DNA of 38,484 nucleotides. Source: Bacteriovoracaceae bacterium UBA4096 (GTDB lineage: Bacteria; Bdellovibrionota; Bacteriovoracia; Bacteriovoracales; Bacteriovoracaceae). A model generated the notes under the pieces. The model did no database searches and was not told the origin of the DNA. It saw only the letters and a list, made by a program, of their open reading frames with translations. Shown piece after piece: positions 16,263 through 24,508 of the stretch (positions are counted from its first letter, which is position 1; every line of letters begins with the position of its first letter). The translations under genes were made by a program, and so were the position numbers. The stretch is taken from positions 1 through 38,484 of the forward strand of contig DFXY01000060.1 of assembly GCA_002381945.1 (NCBI GenBank), given 5' to 3'.

Positions 16263-17140
16263 TCATAAAAATACTTTTATCCATTGCCGTTATTTTATTC
16301 AGTAGTTTAGCTATAGCTTGCGAAGTTAATCTTCCACACCACCTGGTGATCCTGGGTGATACAGCAGATTATAATCAAACCATTACTCATAAAAACTGTG
16401 ATCAGGATATTCTCAATGAAGTGAGTGCCACTTTGCGCTCAGTCGAGGGAAAAATCACCTCGGCGCAGTTTTCAACCATTCTTAAATTAAAAAATCAACT
16501 TGTTCACATCCACCCAGAACTTATTCAAGTACAACACCTGAAACATTTAATCCGGGAACAACTGCATATTCCTAGTGGGATTCAATTACGTAATCTGGAA
16601 GCGGTCAACACTCCTAACTACATGGCCGTCGCTCCAGGTGACCGGATTGAAGTTCAATGCATAGGCTGTCTCTTTGGCCAACAGCAACCCATCAACATAA
16701 ATATTGTGGGATTTGATGGATCAGAAAAATCCATTATTGTAAAAGCTGATTTTAAAAAAATGGTCCGGGCCTACCGAGTTTCAACATTTCATCCGGCCTT
16801 CTCGGAACTGACAGTAGAATCTTTGACGGAAGAATTAATTGAAGCAATCCCTCACACTGATTTAATGACGGAACTTGAGACATTAAAATTTTATAAGCTC
16901 AATAAACCCGTCAAGGCGGGAGAACTTCTTCGAAAGTCAGACCTCAATGCCCAGAATCTTGTTCGCGCCGGAACTCAAACAGAAGTTATAATTGAAAATT
17001 CATTGTTAAAACTTAAAACCACCGGCATAAGCCGCAGTAACGGTACTCTGGGACAATTTGTAGAAGTTTTTCATCCAAAAAAAAATAAAAAGTATCAAGG
17101 TAAAGTCATCGATATTAACAAAGTATTAGTGGAACTATGA
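16259..17140 (+). CDS. flgA: Flagellar P-ring assembly chaperone FlgA
   Basis: 293 residues with a Sec signal peptide (about 1-20, ILLSIAVILFSSLAIAC). The C-terminal third is the SAF-type FlgA domain: LNKPVKAGELLRKSDLN, then a strand-rich VEVFHPKKNKKYQGKV ending. FlgA is a periplasmic chaperone needed to polymerise FlgI into the P ring, consistent with flgH and flgI immediately downstream, all joined by 4-base overlaps. The N-terminal 150 residues are divergent. Confidence 0.9.
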   Translation: MIIKILLSIAVILFSSLAIACEVNLPHHLVILGDTADYNQTITHKNCDQDILNEVSATLRSVEGKITSAQFSTILKLKNQLVHIHPELIQVQHLKHLIREQLHIPSGIQLRNLEAVNTPNYMAVAPGDRIEVQCIGCLFGQQQPININIVGFDGSEKSIIVKADFKKMVRAYRVSTFHPAFSELTVESLTEELIEAIPHTDLMTELETLKFYKLNKPVKAGELLRKSDLNAQNLVRAGTQTEVIIENSLLKLKTTGISRSNGTLGQFVEVFHPKKNKKYQGKVIDINKVLVEL

Positions 17141-17913
17141 AAACAGTAATCTTATTTCTTTTATTCAGTCTTACTTCTTGTGCCAGCTACGTAAATCAAA
17201 TGCATCGTCAAATTGATCGTGAGGAAAAACAAACTAAACGCGAAGATCCTGATTCCCGCGACCGTTACTCCGCTTACAGAGAACGTGATCGCATGCGGCC
17301 GGAAGCTGACCGACGCCCTATTAAAAATCCTGTCACTTATTCACTTGGCAGTGACCCTTCCCGCCAAATGCGACCTCCCGTTAAACGCCAGTACCGACCT
17401 CAGCGCTATCAGGCCCAGGATTTTGTGGATGATGAGAGCGGTGGATCTCTATGGGCCAATCAAGGTTCCAGCTCATCTCTCTTTACTTATCAAAACGATA
17501 AACGCACTGGTGACATGGTCATCATCAATGTTCTAGAGAACCTCCGGAATCAGATTTCGGCTGAACTAAAACGCACCTTCCCTGACAAACCCAAAAAATC
17601 AACTAAAGAGGGCGAAAGTGCGACAGCAAAAACGCCGACCACGCCAGCGGCCACAGGTGCTGCCGCCGCTGCAAGTGCTCAAGATAACGAAATGGACATG
17701 AAAGTTTACGATAAAATTTCCGGCACAGTGATGGAAGAGATAAGTCAGGACTACATTCTTCTGCGCGGCCGTAAGGAAGTTATATTTAAGAAGGAAAAAA
17801 GATCCATCGAAGTCCAAGCACTTGTCTCAAGAAAGGACATCATGGAAAATGATTATGTGAACTCGGATAAACTTCTTGAGTCACGTGTCTTCATCCTAGG
17901 AAGGGATCAATGA
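17137..17913 (+). CDS. flgH: Flagellar L-ring lipoprotein FlgH
   Basis: 258 residues. A lipoprotein signal peptide ends in LTSC (lipidated C15). The L-ring core is visible as GGSLWANQGSSSSLFTYQND, GDMVIINVLEN and the C-terminal beta-rich part. Two features are unusual: an Arg/Asp-rich, low-complexity linker at about 20-90 and an Ala/Thr-rich stretch at about 165-185 inside the ring domain. The protein sits in the outer membrane around the rod. Overlaps with flgA and flgI (ATGA) point to tight co-expression. Confidence 0.92.
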   Translation: MKTVILFLLFSLTSCASYVNQMHRQIDREEKQTKREDPDSRDRYSAYRERDRMRPEADRRPIKNPVTYSLGSDPSRQMRPPVKRQYRPQRYQAQDFVDDESGGSLWANQGSSSSLFTYQNDKRTGDMVIINVLENLRNQISAELKRTFPDKPKKSTKEGESATAKTPTTPAATGAAAAASAQDNEMDMKVYDKISGTVMEEISQDYILLRGRKEVIFKKEKRSIEVQALVSRKDIMENDYVNSDKLLESRVFILGRDQ

Positions 17914-18908
17914 TTAAACTCCTGCCACTTTTACTTTGTACATTCGCCATTCCAGCTATGGCGAATACCAGCCGGCTGAAAGATATTGTGACCATTAAAG
18001 GAGTACGGGAAAATCCTCTGATTGGTTACGGACTCGTCATTGGTCTCAATGGCACCGGTGACGGTGGCGGCGAAATCACTAATACCTCCCTTAAAAAAAT
18101 GTTTCAAACCCTGGGATTAAATCCACAGAAAGAAGTGACCTCCAAGAATGTGGCAGCAGTAATTGTCACGGCGAAACTCCCTGCTTTCGGCCGAGTGGGA
18201 CAACGTCTGGATGTAACAGTTTCCTCCATCGGTGACGCTTCTTCATTAGCAGGCGGCACTCTCTTAGTTACACCCTTAAAAGGTGGAGACGGCCAGGTTT
18301 ATGCTGTGGCCAATGGTCACCTTTCCATCGGTGGACTTGAGCAAGGGAAAAAACTTGCAACTACCGGACGTATCCCGGAAGGTGGGACTATCGAGAAAGA
18401 ACTGGAGCTGGCCTTCAATAATAAAAAAGCTATCAGAATGGCCTTGAATAATCCGGATTTCACCACTGCCGCCCGGATTGAGCGAACGATCAATCAGGAA
18501 CTAGGTGGAAAATACGCTACCGCCTCTGATGCCACCACCATTGATGTCATCATTCCGAATTATTATGAAAGAAAAGTAGTTGAGCTCATCGCTAATATTG
18601 AGAACTACAAGGTGGTGGCGGATGCTGCTGCCAAAATCGTGATCAATGAACGCACCGGAACTCTGGTTGCCGGTGGTGATATTGTCATCAAAAAATCGGC
18701 CATTAGCCATGGGGACTTGGTGTTGGAAGTTAAAGGTGGAGCTGAAGGCTCAAGTAAAGGTTCTTTACATATGATTGAGCAAACGACCACCATCAATGAT
18801 CTGGTTAAGGCCCTGAATGCATTAGGAACCAAGCCAGAAGATCTGATTTCCATCTTCCAGGCGCTTAAGCAAAATGGCTCCCTTTTGGCCGAAATCGAGC
18901 TGATTTAA
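17910..18908 (+). CDS. flgI: Flagellar P-ring protein FlgI
   Basis: 332 residues with a signal peptide (MIKLLPLLLCTFAIPAMA). Diagnostic segments are RLKDIVTIKGVRENPLIGYG, LVIGLNGTGDGG and NPDFTTAARIERTIN, plus VVADAAAKIVINERTGT. FlgI assembles the periplasmic P ring around the rod with FlgA's help. Slightly shorter than the enterobacterial protein (about 365) but complete in motif order. Confidence 0.97.
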   Translation: MIKLLPLLLCTFAIPAMANTSRLKDIVTIKGVRENPLIGYGLVIGLNGTGDGGGEITNTSLKKMFQTLGLNPQKEVTSKNVAAVIVTAKLPAFGRVGQRLDVTVSSIGDASSLAGGTLLVTPLKGGDGQVYAVANGHLSIGGLEQGKKLATTGRIPEGGTIEKELELAFNNKKAIRMALNNPDFTTAARIERTINQELGGKYATASDATTIDVIIPNYYERKVVELIANIENYKVVADAAAKIVINERTGTLVAGGDIVIKKSAISHGDLVLEVKGGAEGSSKGSLHMIEQTTTINDLVKALNALGTKPEDLISIFQALKQNGSLLAEIELI

Positions 18909-18933
18909 CCCGCAAAGGGAACTTTTTTCCCAG

Positions 18934-18954
18934 GGGTGTTTTTCGCTAACACCC
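18934..18954 (+). terminator. Hairpin in the flgI-flgJ spacer
   Basis: GGGTGTT and AACACCC form a 7-bp stem around a 7-base loop in the 110-base spacer after flgI. There is no downstream T-run, so at most partial termination or an RNA-stability element is suggested. A further weak GGGAA/TTCCC stem precedes it. No convincing promoter is visible in the spacer. Confidence 0.35.
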
Positions 18955-19018
18955 TCAAGTTTAAAAATGCTACACTCTAAAGAGAATCTCATCAGGATGA
19001 TGAGGTCCCAAAACCAGG

Positions 19019-19372
19019 ATGGTACGAGTGAAAATCAACCCTCAGGCACAAGCCTTATCGACCGCTCAAAGAACCAATCCAGTTAAACCATTTGAAGAAA
19101 TAGCAGAAGGCATGGAGGCCAACTTCACGTCCCATATGCTGGCCGAAATGAGAAAGACCATCCCTAAAGAAACTCCGGATTCATCATCTATGGAGTACTA
19201 CAATTCTTTACTGGATTACGAAAGAGCTCAAACTATGGCAAAATCAGATAGTGGTCTGGGAATTAAGAAAGTCATCCTGGATCAGATTGTGCCTCAGCAT
19301 ATGAAGCATTATTTAAAAAACGCGGCCCCTCAAGTTCGTCAAGGAATGACGAAGGAGAACACAAATGAGTAG
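19019..19372 (+). CDS. flgJ: Flagellar rod-binding protein (FlgJ N-terminal domain only)
   Basis: 117 residues matching the FlgJ rod-binding domain (FEEIAEGMEANFTSHMLAEM, EYYNSLLDYERAQTMAKSD, GLGIKKVILDQI). The C-terminal muramidase domain of enterobacterial FlgJ is absent, as in many other phyla, so a separate enzyme must open the peptidoglycan. The start is ambiguous: ATG at 19019 or GTG at 19028, the latter having AGGA at a better distance. Its end overlaps flgM by 8 bases. Confidence 0.88.
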   Translation: MVRVKINPQAQALSTAQRTNPVKPFEEIAEGMEANFTSHMLAEMRKTIPKETPDSSSMEYYNSLLDYERAQTMAKSDSGLGIKKVILDQIVPQHMKHYLKNAAPQVRQGMTKENTNE

Positions 19373-19691
19373 CATCGATACACGGACAGCATTTTTCCCT
19401 CGTGGACGCGACGTTAAAAGCGAATCGACCAAAGGTGGAGACAAAGTTGATGGAGTTCAGCGTAACACCACGGAACGCGCTTCAGAAATTTCTCAAAAAA
19501 CATCCACTGATGCCAAAGTCAACATCCCAGATGGTGTTAAAGATTTCTCTCGTATTAAAAAAGCAGCAATGAATGCTCCGGAAGTTGATAATTCAGAAAA
19601 GATTGCACGCTTGAAAGCACAAATTCAGGACGGCTCTTATGAAATCGACTACGACGCTTTAACTGATAAAATCCTCAACTCTGAATTTTAA
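19365..19691 (+). CDS. flgM: Anti-sigma28 factor FlgM
   Basis: 108 residues. The polar, probably disordered N-terminal half leads to the conserved sigma-binding C-terminus (NSEKIARLKAQIQDGSYEID followed by YDALTDKIL). FlgM holds FliA inactive until it is exported through the completed hook-basal body. AAGGAGAACACA precedes the ATG. Position before flgN-flgK-flgL is conserved in many flagellates and puts the checkpoint gene with the hook-associated substrates. Confidence 0.9.
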   Translation: MSSIDTRTAFFPRGRDVKSESTKGGDKVDGVQRNTTERASEISQKTSTDAKVNIPDGVKDFSRIKKAAMNAPEVDNSEKIARLKAQIQDGSYEIDYDALTDKILNSEF

Positions 19692-19702
19692 GCGGGGCCG
19701 GC

Positions 19703-20206
19703 ATGGATAATCGAATGGACGAGAAAAAGCTTTATTACCAGCGCACTCTCAGTGTCTGGGAAGGCTTTTGCCAACTCCACAAAGATTTATACGATCTGAC
19801 TTGTGATGAGTATCTCACTCTACTTGAAAGTGACATCGATAAACTTGAAACCATGCTTCCGCTAAAAGAAGAAATCATCTCCAAGATCGGTGAACTTGAA
19901 AAAGAGCGCACAGAGCTGATTGATAGTTTAAACGGCACTGCCCTCTTTTCGATTAACATCCAGCGTGCCGGTGACCTGTTAACCGCTTTTGCACCAATAG
20001 ATCAAACGTCAGCTATCGCTGCCCTTAAAAATTTGAATAGCCTGCTACTGGATATCATCCAGAAGATTCAGGAACAGAATAAAAAGAACCAGCAGTTTTT
20101 AAATAAAGCGATGCTATCCCTACGTGAAGTCAAACAAGGCTTTAGTGGGAAGAAAACATACACAACCTATGGGGCAGACGGACAAACACGTTCACTCAAT
20201 AGATAA
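19703..20206 (+). CDS. flgN: FlgN-type flagellar export chaperone
   Basis: 167 residues, entirely helical and coiled-coil-like, with the FlgN pattern YDLTCDEYLTLLESDIDKLE, then LPLKEEIISKIGELEKER and a C-terminal LRPF-less helix rich in Gln/Lys. FlgN escorts FlgK and FlgL to the export gate. Those two genes follow directly. Sequence identity in this family is low, so the call leans on position. A second in-frame ATG four codons on (MDEKK) is an alternative start. Confidence 0.78.
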   Translation: MDNRMDEKKLYYQRTLSVWEGFCQLHKDLYDLTCDEYLTLLESDIDKLETMLPLKEEIISKIGELEKERTELIDSLNGTALFSINIQRAGDLLTAFAPIDQTSAIAALKNLNSLLLDIIQKIQEQNKKNQQFLNKAMLSLREVKQGFSGKKTYTTYGADGQTRSLNR

Positions 20207-20227
20207 CAAAGTACAGAGGACCAAGGA

Positions 20228-21694
20228 TTGGGCGCTGACTTATTAAACATTGGAAAATCTGGTTTGTTTACTGCGAAACAGTCGATGTCGACGACTTCGC
20301 ATAACATTGCCAATGCCAATACTGAAGGGTTCTCCCGACAGGAAGTCAGAACGGAAACGGGTCCTGGTCTTGGTGAAGGTGACTATGTTCTAGGAACCGG
20401 TGTTGAAGTCCAAAGCATCAAGCGCTCCCATGACGAACTGGTAGAGAAAAAATTAAACACCTCCATTACCACTCATAAATTCAATGAAGAACGCACCCTT
20501 CAGTTAGGTCACGTCGAAGAAATCTTCAACGAGATTAACTCTGACGGTATGAATAAGATCATGAACCGTTTCTTCAACTCTTTTCGTGAACTTTCCAATC
20601 AACCGGAAAACGAAACAGTGAGAAACGTCGTTAAAGAAAATGCCAAGATTGTAACTGGCGACTTCCACCGGATTCAATCCAACCTCGATGATATCCGTGG
20701 CAGTATCAACAAGAAACTCACTCTTAGTGTGAGCGAAGTGAACAGTCTGACGAAGACCATCGCCAAGCTCAATAAAGAAATCAGTATTCAGGAAGTCTCC
20801 GGTGGGATGGCCAATGATCTTCGCGATCAGCGTGACCGTGCTCTTCGCACACTGACAGAATTTTTTCCGATTAATACTTACAGTGATAATCAGGGCCAGT
20901 TTGTGGTGAACATTGAAGGCGTCGGGTCCATTGTGGCCGGGGGTCTTGCTCAGGAGCTCACGGTTGGTGCCGGAGTTCAGCCGGGGGAAAACTCGGCCGA
21001 CAAAGGTGACATCAAGATTTTCTATGCCAGCAGACCAGGGGTAGCGATCTCTGATAAAATTACCGGCGGGACATTAGGCGCTCAGCTCAAAACCCGCAAT
21101 GAAGAAATTGTTGGATTGGAAAAACAACTCGATGAGCTCGCTCATGGTTTGGTGCTTGCCACTAACTCCATTCACCGCCGAGGTTTTGCCAATCACCCGG
21201 TTCCGGTTGATGGCCAGGGCAATCCTGTTCCCAACGCTGCCAAACAGAAAGTTACCGGAATCAATTTCTTTAAAGAGCCACTCGATTTAAAACGGGCAGC
21301 TGAGTACATTTCACTTTCTGATGAAGTCCTGGCCGATGTTAACAATATCGCGGCTGCACTTGAGGCAAATAAACCCGGTGATAACCGTATTGCCCTGGCA
21401 GTCTCTAAACTTCAGCATGAAAAAGTTCTGGGAGGTGGAACAACTACCTTTGAAGAACAATATTTAAAATCTGTCGGTAACATTGGTTTACAAACAGGTA
21501 AGTCCAAAATTGATGAAGAGCAATCTCATGGAATCCTGGCACAGGCAAAATCTTTTAAAGAACGTCTGGCCGGTGTGTCTCTGGATGAAGAAGCTGCCAA
21601 TATGGTTCGTTATCAGAACGCTTATGAAGCTTCGGCCAAAGTCATCAGGGCGTCAGATGAAATGTTTAAAGCAGTATTGGGATTACTCCCATAA
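20228..21694 (+). CDS. flgK: Flagellar hook-associated protein 1 FlgK
   Basis: 488 residues. Starts at TTG (20228) with GAGGA about 8 bases upstream. N-terminus LLNIGKSGLFTAKQSMSTTS then HNIANANTEGFSRQEV is diagnostic, and the C-terminus ANMVRYQNAYEASAKVIRAS forms the partner helix. FlgK is the first hook-filament junction protein. It is followed 10 bases later by flgL. Confidence 0.97.
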   Translation: MGADLLNIGKSGLFTAKQSMSTTSHNIANANTEGFSRQEVRTETGPGLGEGDYVLGTGVEVQSIKRSHDELVEKKLNTSITTHKFNEERTLQLGHVEEIFNEINSDGMNKIMNRFFNSFRELSNQPENETVRNVVKENAKIVTGDFHRIQSNLDDIRGSINKKLTLSVSEVNSLTKTIAKLNKEISIQEVSGGMANDLRDQRDRALRTLTEFFPINTYSDNQGQFVVNIEGVGSIVAGGLAQELTVGAGVQPGENSADKGDIKIFYASRPGVAISDKITGGTLGAQLKTRNEEIVGLEKQLDELAHGLVLATNSIHRRGFANHPVPVDGQGNPVPNAAKQKVTGINFFKEPLDLKRAAEYISLSDEVLADVNNIAAALEANKPGDNRIALAVSKLQHEKVLGGGTTTFEEQYLKSVGNIGLQTGKSKIDEEQSHGILAQAKSFKERLAGVSLDEEAANMVRYQNAYEASAKVIRASDEMFKAVLGLLP

Positions 21695-21704
21695 GGCATG
21701 ATGT

Positions 21705-22697
21705 ATGAGTAGGGTTTCAGAAAATTCATCAGTACACGCAATCAACTATGCCGTTGGTAAGACTAAGGGCAAGGTTGAAGACCTGCAACTTAAAGGTTCA
21801 ACCCTTAAACGTGTTTCTAAGCCCTCGGATGATCCCGTGGGAAATGTTGAACTCCTTGCCATCCGTTCTCAGAATATCGATGCCGGTCAATATCTGCGGA
21901 ACTTAGGTTTCGCCCAAACCCAACTCTCCTTCACAGAAAATGTCCTGGAAGAGATGACCGATCTCTTGGTTAAGGCCAAAGAACTGGCCATCGGTCAGGC
22001 CTCATCCATTTATTCGCCAGAAATCCGTCAGGGTGTTTCAAAAGAAATTCACCAAATTCGCCAGCAAGTTTTGAGTCTTGCCAATAAACGTATGGGCAAT
22101 CGTTATCTCTTTGCCGGTCAGAAAGTGTTAACCCGACCGTTTGATCAGCACGGTAAATACATGGGTGATACCAACAAAATTAACATTGAAATTAATAAAG
22201 ATGTTTATGTGCCTATCAATATCAATGGGCATGAACTTTTTTATTCCAAGGCCAAGGGCCCGGTAGATAAATCCCAGGTTGATCTAAAACCAACCGAGAT
22301 AGATCTTAACCCGGAAATCGCAGTCATGCGCAAACCGGCCTCCATTGAGCCTGAAGCAGTGCCTGCCAGCGTTTTTGATGAACTGCGGGCATTAGAGAAT
22401 GCACTCCTTACCGACAATCCTCAGATCATTCAAGGCCTACTGGAAAGAATGGACGACAGCATTGAGCGGATGGTTAGTCACAGAACAGAAATTGGTGCAC
22501 TCACTAACACTATTTCTAATGCAGAAACCAATATTGAGAAGACCAAACTTTTAAATGAAGCTCACAAAAGCAAAATCGAAGACGCCGATGTCACAGAACT
22601 CTTTGGCGACCTGCAAAAAGAGCAAAACGTCCTTAAGGCAACCTATAGAGCAAGTTCAAATCTTATGAACACCAGCCTCATGGACTTCCTGAAGTAA
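21705..22697 (+). CDS. flgL: Flagellar hook-associated protein 3 FlgL
   Basis: 330 residues, flagellin-like. The N-terminal coiled-coil region contains GSTLKRVSKPSDDPVGNVEL and LRNLGFAQTQLSFTENVLEE, and the C-terminal region TDLFGDLQKEQN-like segment (VTELFGDLQKEQNVLKATY) pairs with it. FlgL is the second junction protein. Last gene of the flgF operon. No clear terminator separates it from csrA 130 bases downstream. Confidence 0.95.
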   Translation: MSRVSENSSVHAINYAVGKTKGKVEDLQLKGSTLKRVSKPSDDPVGNVELLAIRSQNIDAGQYLRNLGFAQTQLSFTENVLEEMTDLLVKAKELAIGQASSIYSPEIRQGVSKEIHQIRQQVLSLANKRMGNRYLFAGQKVLTRPFDQHGKYMGDTNKINIEINKDVYVPININGHELFYSKAKGPVDKSQVDLKPTEIDLNPEIAVMRKPASIEPEAVPASVFDELRALENALLTDNPQIIQGLLERMDDSIERMVSHRTEIGALTNTISNAETNIEKTKLLNEAHKSKIEDADVTELFGDLQKEQNVLKATYRASSNLMNTSLMDFLK

Positions 22698-22827
22698 GCA
22701 AATCTTACAATTTCTTAACTTTTTAACGAAATTATCTTGCAATTCCCCCTAATAATGTAATAAATCTCAGCGCAACAAAACTTTATTGAGTTAGTCAAAT
22801 TCTTGACACGAAAGACAAGGATCAACC

Positions 22828-23058
22828 ATGCTGGTTCTGACACGGAAGCTAGGAGAGAGCATTGCAATCGACGACAATATTAAAATTGTCGTAGTGCAAA
22901 TCAAGGGCAAACAAGTTCGCCTGGGGATTAAAGCTCCAAAAGAAACTAAGATACATCGCGAAGAGGTCTACCAGGCCATTCAAGATCAGAATACAGAAGC
23001 AGTTCAAGCTAACATGTCTGATATTGCGCGCCTTGGCGAAGAACTCAAGAAGAAATAA
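22828..23058 (+). CDS. csrA: Carbon storage regulator CsrA (RNA-binding translational repressor)
   Basis: 76 residues with the intact core MLVLTRKLGESIAIDDNI, VRLGIKAPKE and HREEVY including the RNA-contacting arginine. CsrA dimers bind GGA motifs in mRNA leaders. In many flagellates they repress flagellin translation and are titrated by FliW, encoded next. The leader itself contains AAGGA at the ribosome binding site. The 130-base gap after flgL is AT-rich with only weak promoter-like boxes (TTGCAA near 22737). Confidence 0.97.
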   Translation: MLVLTRKLGESIAIDDNIKIVVVQIKGKQVRLGIKAPKETKIHREEVYQAIQDQNTEAVQANMSDIARLGEELKKK

Positions 23059-23082
23059 TTTTCCTCCTTGATCATTTATTCG

Positions 23083-23111
23083 TTTGACTGATACCATCAT
23101 AGTGCTATGGT
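23083..23111 (+). promoter_or_regulatory. Promoter of fliW with extended -10
   Basis: TTTGAC (23083-23088), 17 bases, TATGGT (23106-23111) preceded by TGC, an extended -10 element. The predicted start is near 23118, giving a leader of about 28 bases to the GTG at 23146. It lies between csrA and fliW, so FliW can be made independently of CsrA. Confidence 0.6.
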
Positions 23112-23145
23112 AATAATACCTTACCATTTCATTTTGGAGGCATCC

Positions 23146-23706
23146 GTGAAAGTCAAAACCACTCGATTTGGGGAACTTGAAGTTAACCCCAACGATATCG
23201 TCACCTTTTCTGAAGGTCTTTTGGGTTTTGAAAATCTCAAGAAATACTTCGTTGTTGATCCAGGCGACAGCACGCTAATCCTATGGCTTCAATCAACAGA
23301 AGATGAGAAGGTCGCCTTCCCGATCATCGAACCTAAGATTTTCAAACCTGATTATATTGCAAAACTTCTTCCTGCTGATTTAAACGGCCTCGAACTCGAG
23401 TCCCTTCAATCGGCCAAGCTTTATTCAATCTTAACGATCCCAGCGAACGTTACGGAGATGTCGGCAAACCTAAAAGCACCGGTTGTAATCAACTCTGCTA
23501 AGAAAGTCGGCAAACAAATCGTGCTTCAGGATTCTAAGCTATCTGTGAAACATGAAATGTATAAAGAGTTGAAAGTTTATATTGTTAACTTCACTTCTGA
23601 TGACGCTCGTAGAACGACTTATGAGCCAAGCATTGCACTTGAAGGTGGCGATCTTAAAACAAATTCATCTTCTTTGCAGAATCCAACTCGCACCCTAGAA
23701 GTATAA
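23146..23706 (+). CDS. fliW: FliW, CsrA antagonist and flagellin-binding assembly factor
   Basis: 186 residues from GTG at 23146, which has GGAGG five bases upstream. A longer frame from ATG 23107 would start inside the predicted -10 box. Signatures are TTRFGELEVNPNDIVTFSEG, LLGFENLKKYFVVD and the ILTIPANVTEMSANLKAPVV segment. FliW binds either flagellin or CsrA, so free flagellin controls its own translation. Residues after about 150 extend as a polar tail. A strong terminator follows. Confidence 0.95.
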   Translation: MKVKTTRFGELEVNPNDIVTFSEGLLGFENLKKYFVVDPGDSTLILWLQSTEDEKVAFPIIEPKIFKPDYIAKLLPADLNGLELESLQSAKLYSILTIPANVTEMSANLKAPVVINSAKKVGKQIVLQDSKLSVKHEMYKELKVYIVNFTSDDARRTTYEPSIALEGGDLKTNSSSLQNPTRTLEV

Positions 23707-23727
23707 AAAAAGCTCAAATTTAATACT

Positions 23728-23762
23728 AAAAAAAAAGCCCTCTTTTCGAGGGCTTTTTTTTT
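23728..23762. terminator. Bidirectional intrinsic terminator
   Basis: GCCCTC/GAGGGC stem with a 5-base loop, flanked by nine A on one side and nine T on the other, so the stem can extend and both strands present a U-tract. It ends fliW on the plus strand and the convergent TPR gene on the minus strand, whose stop codon (23761-23763) is inside the T-run. Confidence 0.95.
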
Positions 23763-24492
23763 ATAAGCTGATGTTGGTTTCAGTCGCAGACCGCGAAAGG
23801 TTGATGTACATCGTGGCCTCGGGATGATTTGGCTCACGAGAAAGTACGTTCTGCCACTCCGCCTGAGCTTCGATGATATTGCCGTTTCCATAATAAAGCA
23901 GACCCATGGCAATTCGGGCCGGCATATAGCCTGGTTGCTCATTTTTTAAGCGCTTTAGTTCTTCAAAGGCCTTAGAAGTAAAACCTTTCTTAGTATAAGT
24001 CTTGGCGATTTTAATTCGTATTTCTAAATTATCAGGATCAAGAGTAGCGGCCTTATTGTATTCAAATAAAGCTTCATCCGCCCGGCCGTAAGAAGCGTAC
24101 ATTTCCGCAATCTCGTAATGCTTAAGCGAGAATTTTTTATTCAGATGAGGATCTGACAATCCTTGTTGCTGAGTATTCTTAACCTGATTGTTCGCTTTTT
24201 CAAAGATGGCCTTGGCCTCTTCATACTTTCCGATATCATTATAGATTACCGAAAGTGAAATCGCGGCATCAGTATGATGTGGATCAAGCTCCAGAACGCG
24301 CTGAAAGCCTTTAATGGCCTTTCCTAGCTCGCCCCTGACATGGAACACATTGGCCAGGTAGAAGAAAGCTTCTGTGGCATTTGGATTCTGCTCAATAATT
24401 TCATTTAAAAACAGGCTGGCAGTTTTCAGATCATTTTTCTGGAAGGCTTCTTTGGCTTTTTTCAGAAGATCACTAAGTTTTACGTTTTCCAA
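23761..24492 (-). CDS. TPR-repeat protein
   Basis: 243 residues made almost wholly of tetratricopeptide repeats, for example ATEAFFYLANVFHVRGELGK, DAAISLSVIYNDIGKYEEAK and ARIAMGLLYYGNGNIIEAQ. No signal peptide or membrane segment, so it is probably cytoplasmic and acts as a protein-binding scaffold. TTG start at 24492 with GGAG seven bases upstream. It is the last gene of the five-gene minus-strand envelope operon, 16 bases after bamD. Specific partner unknown. Confidence 0.8.
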   Translation of the reverse strand: MENVKLSDLLKKAKEAFQKNDLKTASLFLNEIIEQNPNATEAFFYLANVFHVRGELGKAIKGFQRVLELDPHHTDAAISLSVIYNDIGKYEEAKAIFEKANNQVKNTQQQGLSDPHLNKKFSLKHYEIAEMYASYGRADEALFEYNKAATLDPDNLEIRIKIAKTYTKKGFTSKAFEELKRLKNEQPGYMPARIAMGLLYYGNGNIIEAQAEWQNVLSREPNHPEATMYINLSRSATETNISL

Positions 24493-24508
24493 AGGTGGGC
24501 TCCAAGGC

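Noticed and set aside
22698..22827. Sigma28 or sigma54 promoter ahead of csrA
   Set aside because: No TAAA-N15-GCCGATAA or TGGC-N8-TTGC match; only weak sigma70-like boxes.
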